Shown piece after piece: positions 18,205 through 27,361 of a stretch of 64,000 nucleotides of DNA (the first letter of the stretch is position 1; each line of letters begins with the position of its first letter). The DNA comes from Oscillospiraceae bacterium (GTDB lineage: Bacteria; Bacillota; Clostridia; Oscillospirales; Oscillospiraceae), in NCBI GenBank assembly GCA_902765595.1, contig CACXAQ010000002.1, positions 124,001 to 188,000 on the forward strand, written 5' to 3'. A model generated the notes under the pieces. It saw only the letters and a list, made by a program, of their open reading frames with translations, was not told where the DNA came from and made no database searches. The position numbers and the translations under genes are program-made.

Positions 18205-20259
18205 TCAGACCTCAAGCGCCGCTTCCTTTTCAGCACCTGCGGAAACGGACTCCGGCGCGTCACGGATGGGAACGGGGTCCGGGAGGACCCTTTGCCCGTT
18301 GTAGGTGGGATGATAGGTGGGAACGATCTTTTCCACATATTCGCGAATGCCGACGTCGTTCCTGCCGGCAATTTCGCTCAGCTCATACAGATTGTCCAGG
18401 AAATGATCCGTGTCGAAGGGGATCGGACAGCCGATATGGATCAGCTTGTTGTCTGTGGTCCGCAGACCCTCCTCCGCCATCAGTTTTTCCTCATACAGCT
18501 TTTCGCCGGGACGGAGACCGGTGTATTCGATCTTGATATCCACGTCCGGCTTCAGTCCGGAGAGCCGGATCATATTCCGTGCGAGGGAATCGATCTTTAC
18601 AGGGCTGCCCATATCCAGGACGAAGATCTCGCCGCCGTGAGCGTAGGTTCCTGCCAGCATTACCAGGCTGACGGCTTCGGGCACTGTCATGAAATAACGA
18701 ATGATGTCCGGGTGCGTGACCGTTACGGGGCCGCCGCGTTCGATCTGGCGTTTGAAAATCGGGACGACGGAGCCGTTGGAACCGAGAACATTGCCGAAGC
18801 GTACGGCGACAAACTCCGTTTTAATGCTGCGGAAGAATTCATCCGTAAACTCATGGCTGTGGTCGTGACCGCCGCGGTGCATATAAAACTGGGGGATCTC
18901 GGCGGCCTTGCCGGCCTTGATCTTCGCGTCAAAGCACTGGATGATCATTTCGCAAAGCCGCTTGCTGGCACCCATGATATTGGTGGGGTTGACGGCCTTG
19001 TCCGTGCTGATCAGCACAAAGCGCTCACAGCCGTGCATCATGGCGGCGTAGGCGGTTTTGTATGTACCGATGGAGTTGTTCTTGATGGCCTCGCAGGGGC
19101 TGTCCTCCATCAGGGGGACATGCTTATGGGCTGCGGCGTGATAGATGATCTGCGGACGGTAATCGTGGCAGACCTGGAAGATCCGGCGGCTGTCCCGCAC
19201 GGAACCGATCAATACGACAATGTCCAGATCCGGGTATTTATCCTTCAGCTCCAGCTGGATGTCATAGGCGTTGTTTTCATAAATGTCAAAAATGATCAAA
19301 CGCTTCGGGTTATGACCGGCAATTTGCCGGCAGAGCTCCGAACCGATGCTGCCGCCGCCGCCGGTGACCATGACGGTTTTTCCCTTGATGAACTCAAAGA
19401 CCTCCGTCAGATCGGGCTTGATCGGATCACGACCAAGAAGATCCTCAATGGAGACGTTTTTCAGGGCGCTGGCTGTGAGTTGGCCCTTCATGAACTGGTA
19501 CATACCGGGGAGATTCTTGACCTCGCATTCCGTCTCGTTGCAGATGGTGATGATGTCGCGGCGGTCCGTCATGGAGGCGCTGGGGATCGCAAGAAAAATC
19601 TTGTTCACCCGGTATTTTTTTACATTCTCCATGATGCTGTCCCGTCCGCCCACGACCCGGACGTTGTCCACATAGCGACCCCATTTGTTGGGATTGTCGT
19701 CAATGATGCAGACGACTTTTCCGTTGGAGCGGTCCTCGTTCAGGTCCCGCAGGATCATCTGGCCTGCGGCGCCGGCGCCGATCAGCATGATCCGATCGCT
19801 GCCGTTGCGGATGGAGGCGTTGAGAAAGAACAGCAGGATCCGATAGGAAAAGCGGATCCCCAGGACGAAAGTGAACTGGAGCATGGCGCCGATCACATAG
19901 TAGGAGATCGGCATTCTCCGGAAGAACAGGAGCGTGATGATCACGTGAAGCGCAGAGGCCAGGAAAGAGGCGATCAGAGTCTTGATAAACTCGCTGAAGC
20001 TGGCAAAGCGCCAGATGCTGCGGTACAGGCCAAAGGCGGTAAAAAGCAAAACGCAAAGCAAGCCATAGATCGGAGCGAATCTGGTCCAAACAGAGATATA
20101 GGATGTCGAGATCAGGGAATAGCGAAAATCATAGCGGATCAGCAGCGCAAGAAAATAGGAAGAGTTGACCATCACCGCGTCATAGACGATGAGCAGCGCG
20201 GCAATGATTTTCCAGTGTTCATATTTGAAAGCTTTTTTCAACTGTTTTTTCGGTTCCAT
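18205..20259 (-). CDS. CapD/FlaA1-type nucleotide-sugar 4,6-dehydratase with membrane domain
   Basis: 684 residues. Four membrane segments occupy residues about 15-130, then a first Rossmann-like domain (DRIMLIGAGAAGQMILRDL) precedes the catalytic SDR domain: VMVTGGGGSIGSELCRQI, YHAAAHKHVPLMED, ISTDKAVNPTNIMGASKRL and VRFGNVLGSNGSVVPIF. It probably converts UDP-GlcNAc to a 4-keto-6-deoxy sugar, supplying the aminotransferase and the priming transferase across the terminator. Catalytic residues of the S-D/M-K form (STDKA) are intact. Own promoter at 20372-20400. Confidence 0.93.
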   Translation of the reverse strand: MEPKKQLKKAFKYEHWKIIAALLIVYDAVMVNSSYFLALLIRYDFRYSLISTSYISVWTRFAPIYGLLCVLLFTAFGLYRSIWRFASFSEFIKTLIASFLASALHVIITLLFFRRMPISYYVIGAMLQFTFVLGIRFSYRILLFFLNASIRNGSDRIMLIGAGAAGQMILRDLNEDRSNGKVVCIIDDNPNKWGRYVDNVRVVGGRDSIMENVKKYRVNKIFLAIPSASMTDRRDIITICNETECEVKNLPGMYQFMKGQLTASALKNVSIEDLLGRDPIKPDLTEVFEFIKGKTVMVTGGGGSIGSELCRQIAGHNPKRLIIFDIYENNAYDIQLELKDKYPDLDIVVLIGSVRDSRRIFQVCHDYRPQIIYHAAAHKHVPLMEDSPCEAIKNNSIGTYKTAYAAMMHGCERFVLISTDKAVNPTNIMGASKRLCEMIIQCFDAKIKAGKAAEIPQFYMHRGGHDHSHEFTDEFFRSIKTEFVAVRFGNVLGSNGSVVPIFKRQIERGGPVTVTHPDIIRYFMTVPEAVSLVMLAGTYAHGGEIFVLDMGSPVKIDSLARNMIRLSGLKPDVDIKIEYTGLRPGEKLYEEKLMAEEGLRTTDNKLIHIGCPIPFDTDHFLDNLYELSEIAGRNDVGIREYVEKIVPTYHPTYNGQRVLPDPVPIRDAPESVSAGAEKEAALEV

Positions 20260-20371
20260 AGCAGAAGACCTTCCGTCGCATATATCTAAGCTGAGATTCC
20301 AAGGTGAAATCGATCATCACCGCGAAAAAAGGAAATAGGATCATCATGGGTATGACACATCCCTTTTTATT

Positions 20372-20400
20372 AATCTACCATGATTAGCGCTGAATTGCAA
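20372..20400 (-). promoter_or_regulatory. Promoter of the dehydratase gene
   Basis: On the minus strand TTGCAA (20395-20400), 17-base spacer, TAGATT (20372-20377). The 330-base gap 20260-20589 otherwise holds a CCGGGAC/GTCCCGG hairpin at 20501-20518 and the terminator at 20555-20582; no gene is seen. Confidence 0.6.
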
Positions 20401-20554
20401 CTGAAAAAGCAATAATCGGATAATTTGATAAGACAATAAGGAAAAAAGAGGTACTGGATCGCCCACAAAACACAGGGATGGAAGCACCGCGCCTCCGATG
20501 CCGGGACCCTTGTCCCGGGATTGACCGGAAGACTGCTGAGTTGGGCAAAAAGGA

Positions 20555-20582
20555 GGGAAGCGGTTCCACAGTTCCGCTTCCC
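20555..20582 (-). terminator. Terminator of the 108-residue protein gene
   Basis: GGGAAGCGG pairs with CCGCTTCCC. On the minus strand the stem is followed by TCCTTTTTG, giving an intrinsic terminator just downstream of the stop at 20590. Confidence 0.75.
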
Positions 20583-20589
20583 CCAGTAT

Positions 20590-20916
20590 TTACGCCGGCT
20601 CATAGCTGCGGCTCATTTCCTTGCCGTCGGCGTCATATTCGATGTTTTCCATCAGCGCCAGGTCCACCCGACTCCGCTTCTTGACGATCAGGCCCTCGCC
20701 CTGGTTGTTGAAGACCCAGATATGATAACCCGGGAAATCCGGATCGGGCTTATTGAACGCGCCGCTCACATTCAGCCGACAAAACCTGGAGCGACCCTCC
20801 GGCGTGTCCATCATGTCGCCGGGGCCCTTGTAATACAGCTCGTCCTGCATGGCCTTTTTCTTGAATTCTTCCCATTCCTCATCGGGGACCCGGTCTACGT
20901 CACGGGGATCGATCAT
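20590..20916 (-). CDS. Conserved-looking hypothetical protein, 108 residues
   Basis: Not recognised. It is a soluble, acidic protein starting MIDPRDVDRVPDEEWEEFKK, with YHIWVFNNQGEGLIVKKRSR suggesting a small beta domain. Single-gene unit: AAGGAAGGA ribosome site, promoter at 21022-21050 and terminator at 20555-20582 all fit it, so it is very likely a real gene. No signal peptide or membrane segment. Divergent from degV. Confidence 0.7.
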   Translation of the reverse strand: MIDPRDVDRVPDEEWEEFKKKAMQDELYYKGPGDMMDTPEGRSRFCRLNVSGAFNKPDPDFPGYHIWVFNNQGEGLIVKKRSRVDLALMENIEYDADGKEMSRSYEPA

Positions 20917-21021
20917 GTACTATCCTTCCTTTCAAGCGATGGGAGCAGCCGCACTGAGGCGCGAAGAGCAGCGTCGGGGCGGGCCCCGCCTCTTTAATGC
21001 GCACCATCTTTATTGTTTTGT

Positions 21022-21050
21022 ATTATCATACAAGTAGCCGAGAATTGCAA
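21022..21050 (-). promoter_or_regulatory. Promoter of the 108-residue protein gene
   Basis: On the minus strand TTGCAA (21045-21050), 17-base spacer, GATAAT (21022-21027). The leader contains a GGCGGGGCCCGCC palindrome near 20975-20990. Confidence 0.55.
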
Positions 21051-21090
21051 GGTCTATTCTGAAACTTTTGCCCGGGCCTGAAATCTATCG

Positions 21091-21119
21091 TAGACAAGAG
21101 GGAAGGCCTTTGCTATAAT
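21091..21119 (+). promoter_or_regulatory. Promoter of the degV-family gene
   Basis: TAGACA (21091-21096), 17-base spacer, TATAAT (21114-21119), with AGGAGGGG just before ATG 21146. Confidence 0.75.
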
Positions 21120-21145
21120 AGCATGCGATAGGAGGGGATTGCTGT

Positions 21146-21997
21146 ATGCCCAAACCCGTAATCATCACCGCCGACAGCACGGTAGACCTTTCTCCGGAAC
21201 TGAAAGAGCGGTTTCAAATCAAGATCATCCCCCTGATGATCACCCTGAGGGAGGATCACTTTATGGACGATGGGGTCAGCTTTACCCCGCTGGACATGTA
21301 TAAGCGCTATCATGAGAACGGTCTGCTGCCCAAGACCTCGGCCCCCGGTGTGCAGGAGTTTTTGGAATTCTTTACGCCTCTTGTGAATGAAGGATATGAG
21401 ATTGTCCATCTGGATATCAGCGCGGAGCTCTCCAATACCTTTAACGCGGCGCGGCTTGCCGCAGAAGAGCTGGAGGGCGTCTATGTGGTAGACAGCCGCA
21501 TGCTCTCCACCGGTGTGGGCCTGCTTGCCATCGAAGGGGCAGAGTGCCGGGACCGGGGCATGAGCGCCGCCGAGATCGCCGAGCATCTGGAGAGCCTGAC
21601 CGGAAAGGTGTCCACCAGCTTCGTGCTGGACACGCTGGAGTTCATGTGGAAGGGCGGCCGCTGCACCGGCGTGGCCGCGCTGGGCGCGAACCTGCTGAAG
21701 CTGAAGCCCGGCCTTGAGATGAAGGACGGCAAGCTCGGCGTCTATAAAAAGTACCGCGGAAATATCGAAAAGGTCTATGAGCAGTATATCCGCGAGCGGC
21801 TGGAGGGAAAGAAGGTCCGTCCGGGCCACATCTTCGTCACCGAGTCCGGCGAGATCGACCCGGCGGTGATCGAGCAGATGTGCGCCCTGGCCAAGGAACT
21901 CTCCGGCTGCCGGGAGGTTCACCACACCATGGCCGGCTGCACCGTTTCTACCCACTGCGGCCCCAAAACCCTGGGCGTGCTGTTCATCGAGGAATAA
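21146..21997 (+). CDS. DegV family fatty-acid-binding protein
   Basis: 283 residues, the usual length. The start VIITADSTVDLSPEL, the P-L-x-I region (IKIIPLMITLREDHFMDDG), SAPGVQEFLEFF, VHLDISAELSNTFNAAR and DSRMLSTGVGLLA are the family's lipid-binding landmarks. DegV/FakB proteins bind a fatty acid and, where FakA is present, present it for phosphorylation. No fakA gene lies here. Monocistronic, with its own promoter and a hairpin 12 bases after the stop. Confidence 0.93.
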   Translation: MPKPVIITADSTVDLSPELKERFQIKIIPLMITLREDHFMDDGVSFTPLDMYKRYHENGLLPKTSAPGVQEFLEFFTPLVNEGYEIVHLDISAELSNTFNAARLAAEELEGVYVVDSRMLSTGVGLLAIEGAECRDRGMSAAEIAEHLESLTGKVSTSFVLDTLEFMWKGGRCTGVAALGANLLKLKPGLEMKDGKLGVYKKYRGNIEKVYEQYIRERLEGKKVRPGHIFVTESGEIDPAVIEQMCALAKELSGCREVHHTMAGCTVSTHCGPKTLGVLFIEE

Positions 21998-22008
21998 AGA
22001 GAAAGCTT

Positions 22009-22040
22009 GCAGGAGCCGGGACAACTGTCCCGGCTCCTGC
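22009..22040 (+). terminator. Hairpin after the degV-family gene
   Basis: GCAGGAGCCGGGACA pairs perfectly with TGTCCCGGCTCCTGC. There is no T-run, so it may be an imperfect terminator or a processing/stability element. Confidence 0.6.
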
Positions 22041-22141
22041 TGCATCCTCACATGAGCGGCTGCGCCTTTCAGACGGAACCGGATCGAATAACGACGACTA
22101 TTTTACCTTCATGCGGGCAGACTATCGGTGAGGTGATTTTG

Positions 22142-22318
22142 ATGAGGTATGTTCCAGGCGCACCCGAGAATTTCCTGGGGGAGTTGGACCGGAACGAGCC
22201 GGCCAGAGACAGGTTTTATGCGCTGAGCCAGGAGGAACAGCAGCGCATCATTCATCAGGCCCAGTCTGTCAGGGACATCTATGAAATGCGTGCCCTTGTT
22301 AACAGCATCCGGGCTTGA
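22142..22318 (+). CDS. Small hypothetical protein, 58 residues
   Basis: ATG 22142 follows GAGGTGATTTTG. The peptide starts MRYVPGAPENFLGELDRNEP and ends with a helical SQEEQQRIIHQAQSVRDIYE segment. No family is recognised. A clean terminator 12 bases after the stop and a good ribosome site support it. An in-frame open stretch extends upstream to 22007 but crosses the degV hairpin and is unlikely to be coding. Confidence 0.6.
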   Translation: MRYVPGAPENFLGELDRNEPARDRFYALSQEEQQRIIHQAQSVRDIYEMRALVNSIRA

Positions 22319-22329
22319 ACTCACCCGCG

Positions 22330-22356
22330 GGGCGGCCACACGGCCGCCCTGTTTTT
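22330..22356 (+). terminator. Intrinsic terminator of the small gene
   Basis: GGGCGGCC, loop ACAC, GGCCGCCC, then TGTTTTT. Confidence 0.88.
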
Positions 22357-22414
22357 GAATCAGGAAAGTTTACATAACGACAAAATGACACATGCGGCCG
22401 GAGCTGCGCACACA

Positions 22415-22448
22415 AAAATGGCTTCCTCTCTGTGAGAGGAAGCCATTT
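22415..22448 (-). terminator. Intrinsic terminator of the recJ-galE operon
   Basis: AAAATGGCTTCCTCTC pairs with its complement around a 2-base centre. The minus-strand transcript ends in a T-run just after galE. Confidence 0.88.
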
Positions 22449-22459
22449 TGGGTATCCGC

Positions 22460-23482
22460 TTATTCCGCGTCGGCGTAGCCCATGGGATTCTTGGACTGCC
22501 AGGACCAGGTGTCCCGGCACATATCCTCCAGGGTGTACTGGGCTTTCCAGCCCAGGAGCTGTGCGCTCTTGTCCGGGTTGGAGTAGAGCCGCGGCAGATC
22601 GCCCGCCCGGCGGCCGGTGATCTCATAGGGGATCTTGATGCCGTTGACCCGCTCAAAGGTCTTCACCATGTCCAGCACGCTGTAGCCGGTGCCGGTACCC
22701 AGGTTGAAGACGTTTTCACCCCGGTGCTTGCGCATGTAGTCGATGGCGGCCACGTGGCCCCGGGCCAGATCCGTCACATGAATGTAGTCCCGGATGCAGG
22801 TGCCGTCGGGGGTGTCATAGTCGTCGCCGAATACGTTCAGATGGTCCCTGCGGCCAACGGCCACCTGGGCGATAAAGGGCATCAGATTGTTGGGGATGCC
22901 GCGGGGATCCTCGCCGATGAGGCCGCTGCGGTGGGCGCCGATGGGATTGAAGTAGCGGAGCAGGGAGACGGAGAAATCGTCCACCGCCTTGGCGGTGTCC
23001 CGCAGGATCTGCTCGGACATATATTTGGTCCAGCCGTAGGGATTGGTGCAGCCGCCGGTGACGGCGTTCTCCTTCAGGGGCATCTCGTTGCTCCCGTTGT
23101 ATACCGTGGCGGAGGAGGAAAACACGATGTCACGGACGCCGTGGTCCCGCATAGCTTCGCACAGGGTGATGGTGGAGAACAGGTTGTTGTCGTAGTATTC
23201 CAGGGGCATGACCACCGATTCACCCACGGCCTTCAGCCCGGCAAAATGGATGGCGCAGTCGATCTTGTGCTTTTCAAAGATCCGGTCCAGGGCGGCCCGG
23301 TTGCGCACGTCCTCCTGATAAAAGTCCACATGCTTGCCGGTGATCTGCTCCACCCGCTCAATGGCTTTTGCACTGGAATTGACCAGGTTGTCAATGACGA
23401 CGACGCCGATGTCCTGCTCCAGCAGCTCCACGCAGGTGTGGCTCCCGATATAACCGGCGCCGCCGGTGACGAGTACGTTCAT
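22460..23482 (-). CDS. galE: UDP-glucose 4-epimerase
   Basis: 340 residues, standard length. MNVLVTGGAGYIGSHTCVEL binds NAD, VFSSSATVYNG carries the catalytic serine and PYGWTKYMSEQIL the YxxxK. AIHFAGLKAVGESV, LRYFNPIGAH and GTGTGYSVLDMV are all conserved GalE positions. It interconverts UDP-glucose and UDP-galactose in the cytoplasm, feeding Leloir metabolism and the glycan precursors used by the nearby polysaccharide locus. Last gene of the minus-strand operon, 22 bases after the nucleotidyltransferase. Confidence 0.97.
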   Translation of the reverse strand: MNVLVTGGAGYIGSHTCVELLEQDIGVVVIDNLVNSSAKAIERVEQITGKHVDFYQEDVRNRAALDRIFEKHKIDCAIHFAGLKAVGESVVMPLEYYDNNLFSTITLCEAMRDHGVRDIVFSSSATVYNGSNEMPLKENAVTGGCTNPYGWTKYMSEQILRDTAKAVDDFSVSLLRYFNPIGAHRSGLIGEDPRGIPNNLMPFIAQVAVGRRDHLNVFGDDYDTPDGTCIRDYIHVTDLARGHVAAIDYMRKHRGENVFNLGTGTGYSVLDMVKTFERVNGIKIPYEITGRRAGDLPRLYSNPDKSAQLLGWKAQYTLEDMCRDTWSWQSKNPMGYADAE

Positions 23483-23504
23483 GTTGGTTCCTCCTCAGTT
23501 TTTT

Positions 23505-24413
23505 TCAATCCAATAAGGTGATGGGGTAAAGCCCCTCTTTGCGCATCCGGGCAATGTTGCTGACCACGTCCGGCAGATCTTCCCGATAGGTCACGCCGTA
23601 CCAGGCTTCATGGCAGGGAAGCACGCGCACGGTGCCCTGCCCCTCGTGAATGATGGCGTTGGCCACGAAGGGCAGAAAATACTCCGCCTTTTCGGGGTCG
23701 ACCAGAAGGTTTGCGTCCAGCCAGGCAGGGAAGCGGTCCCGGAGCTGGCGCATCATATCCGGGCCAAAGCCCCAGAAGTTCATGGAAACCGGGTCCGTTC
23801 CGGACAGCGGTTCCCAGGTCTCACCGTCCTCGGTGTAGGCGGCATCCTCACCGCGCTTGGCAATCTTCGTGTGTTCCACCACGTCGGTCAGCAGCCCGTT
23901 TTCCACCTGGCAGATGCCGCGGGCCACGGTCCCGTGCTCGGTGACGGTGTTTTTCAGCAGGTAGGCCACCATGGCATGCTCCGTGTCTGCGCGCTCCTCC
24001 GAGAGGAAACGGTAGATGGTCTCGTAAGCGCCGCGCCCGTAGAAGTCGTCGGCGTTGATGACCGCAAAGGGCCCCTTCACCGCCTCGGCGGCGCAGAGGA
24101 CCGCGTGGGCGGTGCCCCAGGGCTTTTTCCGCTGGGGCGGCACCGCGTAGCCCTCCGGCAGCATGTCGATCTGCTGGAAGACATAGCTCACATCAAAAAA
24201 TTTCTCCATCCGGCGGCCAACGGCGGCCTTGAAATCCTCTTCGATCTCATGCTTGATGATAAAGGCAACCTTGCGGAAGCCCGCGCGATAGGCGTCATAC
24301 AGGGAAAAATCAATGATGGCGTGGCCATATTCATCCACCGGGGTGATCTGCTTGAGCCCGCCGAAGCGGCTGCCCATACCGGCGGCCAGGATCACAAGTG
24401 TGGGTTCGTTCAT
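23505..24413 (-). CDS. Sugar-phosphate nucleotidyltransferase family protein
   Basis: 302 residues. The N-terminus TLVILAAGMGSRFGGLKQIT is the NTP-binding loop, and VINADDFYGRGAYE carries the metal-binding aspartates. KKPWGTAHAVLCA fits the sugar-binding region. Many Clostridia have this protein beside galE or galU-like genes; a uridylyltransferase role is likely but the sugar is not determined. Operon-linked to galE and the MBL hydrolase by gaps of about 20 bases. Confidence 0.85.
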   Translation of the reverse strand: MNEPTLVILAAGMGSRFGGLKQITPVDEYGHAIIDFSLYDAYRAGFRKVAFIIKHEIEEDFKAAVGRRMEKFFDVSYVFQQIDMLPEGYAVPPQRKKPWGTAHAVLCAAEAVKGPFAVINADDFYGRGAYETIYRFLSEERADTEHAMVAYLLKNTVTEHGTVARGICQVENGLLTDVVEHTKIAKRGEDAAYTEDGETWEPLSGTDPVSMNFWGFGPDMMRQLRDRFPAWLDANLLVDPEKAEYFLPFVANAIIHEGQGTVRVLPCHEAWYGVTYREDLPDVVSNIARMRKEGLYPITLLD

Positions 24414-24431
24414 GTCGACTCCTCCTTGCTG

Positions 24432-25043
24432 TCAGGCGTTCATCGCTGCCCGGCAATAGTAGTTGAACATCCTCTCCCGGGCGAGAGAACTGGGATCCAT
24501 GTGGCCGGGATAGACCTCGTAGTCGCCGGGGAGCAGGCAGAGCTTTTTGAGCGAGCGCAGTTCCTCGTCCATGTCCCCGCCGGGCAGGTCTGTACGGCCG
24601 CAGCTGCCGCGAAACAGGGTGTCCCCGGTAAAAAGGGCGCTGCCGCAGCGCAGGGTCACACCGCCCGGCGTGTGTCCCGGCGTTGCCAGGACCTCAAACC
24701 GCAAGCCCGCGATCTCCACGCTGTCCCCATCGTCATAGTATTCCCCGTTCTCCGGAAGATGAAAGGGAAAGTGGAGGTCGCCGCGGACTTCGGCGTCGTC
24801 CTTCCGGTTCATATACACGGTGGCTCCGGTCTCTTCGGCCACGGCCTCCACCGCGCCCACATGGTCGTAGTGACCGTGGGTCAGGAAAATGGCCCGGCAG
24901 TGCAGACGGTTGTCCTCCAGATAATCCAGGATGGCGTTGCTCTCGTCGCCTGGATCGATCACGGCGCAGTCCAAGGTGTTTTCATCGGTGACCACATAGC
25001 AGTTGGTCTCCAGCTGGCCTGTGGGAATGGTCTTGATCAGCAT
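24432..25043 (-). CDS. Metallo-beta-lactamase-fold hydrolase (glyoxalase II-like)
   Basis: 203 residues from ATG 25043, preceded by AAGGAG inside the end of dtd; a longer in-frame extension overlapping dtd is rejected. IFLTHGHYDHVGAVEA is the zinc-binding HxHxDH. ATPGHTPGGVTL and FTGDTLFRGSCGRTDLPGG supply the further His and Asp ligands of the small cytoplasmic glyoxalase II-like group. Substrate unknown. It follows dtd as in many Firmicutes recJ-relA operons. Confidence 0.9.
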   Translation of the reverse strand: MLIKTIPTGQLETNCYVVTDENTLDCAVIDPGDESNAILDYLEDNRLHCRAIFLTHGHYDHVGAVEAVAEETGATVYMNRKDDAEVRGDLHFPFHLPENGEYYDDGDSVEIAGLRFEVLATPGHTPGGVTLRCGSALFTGDTLFRGSCGRTDLPGGDMDEELRSLKKLCLLPGDYEVYPGHMDPSSLARERMFNYYCRAAMNA

Positions 25044-25047
25044 GAGC

Positions 25048-25494
25048 TCACAGCTCCTTCGTGTCCAGAATAATGGTAAAGGGTCCCTCGTTGACGGAGG
25101 AAACCAGCATTTTTTCTCCAAATACACCCGTCTCGACCCGGAAGCCTCTGGCCCGGCATTCGTCGATGACCAACTCATAGAGCGGGATGGCGGTCTCGGG
25201 ACGGGCGGCGTGGGAAAAGCCGGGACGGCGGGACCGACAGTCGGCAAACAGGGTGAACTGACTGATGATCAGCAGGGAAGCGGCCCCGGCGTTGACGGGA
25301 TTGACGTTGATCTTTCCTTCTTCGTCCTCAAAGATCCTCAGACCGCAGATCTTGTCTGCGATCTTTTTGGCCTCATTTTCGGTGTCGTCCTCGTGGACGC
25401 CCAGAAGGACCAGAAAGCCCCGGCCGATCTGACCGTGGATCTTGCCTGCGATCTCCACCGAGGCGGAATCGACTCTTGTAACGACTGCTCTCAT
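25048..25494 (-). CDS. dtd: D-aminoacyl-tRNA deacylase
   Basis: 148 residues, exact family length. It starts MRAVVTRVDSASVEI, has the LIISQFTLFAD motif with the catalytic-site SQFT, and ends with SSVNEGPFTIILDT, the Gly-cisPro motif used across the dimer. It removes D-amino acids from charged tRNA. It lies 20 bases after the relA 3' end on the same operon. Confidence 0.97.
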   Translation of the reverse strand: MRAVVTRVDSASVEIAGKIHGQIGRGFLVLLGVHEDDTENEAKKIADKICGLRIFEDEEGKINVNPVNAGAASLLIISQFTLFADCRSRRPGFSHAARPETAIPLYELVIDECRARGFRVETGVFGEKMLVSSVNEGPFTIILDTKEL

Positions 25495-25513
25495 AAAGTA
25501 CCTCTACAGGGGC

Positions 25514-27361
25514 TTATTTTCCGTTTCGGCTGACTTCCGTCACGCTGGGGACGGCGCCGAGACGGTTCATGATCTGCCGCAGCTCCGAGCTGTTTTTCAC
25601 TTCCAGGGTGACGATCACCAGCGCAAGCCCCAGGTTGTCCCGGGCGGAAAGGTTGCGGACCTTGGCGTTGAGACTGTTGAGCACAGTGGCGATGTCCATG
25701 ACCAGACCCGCGCGGTCTTTGGCGGCAATGGTGATGGTGGTAACGTAGCTGTCGGTGATCTGGCTGGCCCAGTTCACGCGGATCCAGCGGCCCTCGTCCT
25801 CCTGCTGCCGGCTGCGGCGGAGATAGTTCTGACAATCCTTGCGGTGAATGGAAACGCCCTGGCCGCGGGTGATGAAGCCGATGATATCGTCGCCGGGAAC
25901 AGGAGTGCAGCAGCGGGAGAATTTGACCAGGCAATTGTCCAGCCCCTCCACAAGGATGCCGTGGACGGCTTTGCCCTCTTTCTTGGCCCGCTCTTCCCGC
26001 CGCTCGGCTGCGGCGGAGACCCGGTCCAAAACGGTTTTCTTCTCCTCCTGCACACTCCTGAACTCATCCCGCAGCCGGTTTGCCACCCGCACCGCGGTGA
26101 CGCCGCCGTAACCGATGGCGGCGTACATGTCCTCGGGAGAGGCGTAGGACAGACGCTTGAGGGTGGGCCCCATGATCTCCTCGGAGGATACGTCTTCCAG
26201 GGTCAGCTCGTTATGCCGCAGCTCGTCCTCCAGCATCTCCCGCCCGCGGGTGACGTTCTCATCCCGCCGTTCCCGCTTGAACCACTGCTTGATCTTGGTG
26301 CGGGCGGAGCCGCTTTTGACGATATTCAGCCAGTCCCGGCTGGGTCCGGGAGCAGACTTGGAGGTGCGGATCTCCACAATGTCGCCGTTTTGGAGCACGT
26401 AGTCGAAGGTCACGATGCGGCCGTTGACTTTGGCGCCCACCATGTGGTTGCCCACATCCGAGTGAATGTTATAGGCAAAGTCGATGGGACTTGCGCCGGC
26501 GGGAAGATTGATCACGTCTCCCTTGGGGGAGAAGACGAAGACCTCGTCGGCAAACATGTCGATCTTCAGATCGTGGAAGAAATCCTGGGCGTCGGACTCC
26601 TGCTGGTCCTCCAGCAGACGGCGGACCCAGGCAAATTTCTCCTCGTCTCCGCCCTTGACCGCGCTGCTGCCGTCGCCCATTTTGTACTTCCAGTGGGCGG
26701 CGATGCCGTATTCGGCGGTATGGTGCATCTCCCAGGTGCGGATCTGCACCTCAAAGGGGATGCCCTCGGAGCCGATAACGGTGGTGTGCAGGCTCTGATA
26801 CATGTTGGGCTTGGGGGTGGAGATATAATCCTTGAAGCGCCCGGGAACGGGCTTGAACATGTCGTGGATCACGCCCAGCACGTTGTAGCAGTCGGGCAGG
26901 GAATCCACAATGACCCGGAAGGCGCACAGGTCAAAAATACCGTTGATGTCCAGCTTCTGGGCGTACATCTTCCGGTAGATGCTGTATACATGCTTGATGC
27001 GGGAATAGATGGAGGCGCTGATCCCCTCGATTTCCAGACGTTTGCGGATCTTCTCCTCCACGCTGCTCATGAAGGCTTCCAGCTCGGGCATACGCTGGTT
27101 CAGCGTTTCGGTGATCTCCTTATAGCCGGTGGGGTCCAGATAGCGCAGCGACAGATCCTCCAGCTCCCACTTGGCCTGCTGCATGCCCAGCCGGTGGGCG
27201 ATGGGGGCGTAGATCTCCATGGTCTCCAGGGACTTGGTCCGCTGCTTTTCGGGCGTCTGGTAGTCCATGGTGCGCATGTTATGCATCCGGTCGGCGATCT
27301 TGATGAGGATCACGCGGATGTCCTTGGCCATGGCCATGAGCATCTTGCGCAGGTTCTCCAT
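25514..27361 (-). CDS. relA: RelA/SpoT C-terminal part: synthetase, TGS and ACT domains
   Basis: An open frame of 615 residues starting at an internal ATG (MENLRKMLMAMAKD). It carries the end of the HD hydrolase domain (ILIKIADRMHNMRTM), the synthetase domain (VPGRFKDYISTPKPNMYQSL, EVQIRTWEMH), a TGS domain (VFVFSPKGDVINLPAGASP), the Cys-Cys-containing KFSRCCTPVPGDDIIGF region and a C-terminal ACT domain. The N-terminal HD half lies in another frame (27310-27672), with about 30 residues apparently missing between them. If the lesion is real, this fragment could still be translated from its internal ATG, but no good ribosome site was seen there. Synthetase residues appear intact. Confidence 0.85.
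   Translation of the reverse strand: MENLRKMLMAMAKDIRVILIKIADRMHNMRTMDYQTPEKQRTKSLETMEIYAPIAHRLGMQQAKWELEDLSLRYLDPTGYKEITETLNQRMPELEAFMSSVEEKIRKRLEIEGISASIYSRIKHVYSIYRKMYAQKLDINGIFDLCAFRVIVDSLPDCYNVLGVIHDMFKPVPGRFKDYISTPKPNMYQSLHTTVIGSEGIPFEVQIRTWEMHHTAEYGIAAHWKYKMGDGSSAVKGGDEEKFAWVRRLLEDQQESDAQDFFHDLKIDMFADEVFVFSPKGDVINLPAGASPIDFAYNIHSDVGNHMVGAKVNGRIVTFDYVLQNGDIVEIRTSKSAPGPSRDWLNIVKSGSARTKIKQWFKRERRDENVTRGREMLEDELRHNELTLEDVSSEEIMGPTLKRLSYASPEDMYAAIGYGGVTAVRVANRLRDEFRSVQEEKKTVLDRVSAAAERREERAKKEGKAVHGILVEGLDNCLVKFSRCCTPVPGDDIIGFITRGQGVSIHRKDCQNYLRRSRQQEDEGRWIRVNWASQITDSYVTTITIAAKDRAGLVMDIATVLNSLNAKVRNLSARDNLGLALVIVTLEVKNSSELRQIMNRLGAVPSVTEVSRNGK

Noticed and set aside
18292-20289. 665-codon plus-strand frame opposite the CapD-type gene
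   Set aside because: Low-complexity antisense translation; the minus-strand gene has all SDR motifs and a promoter.
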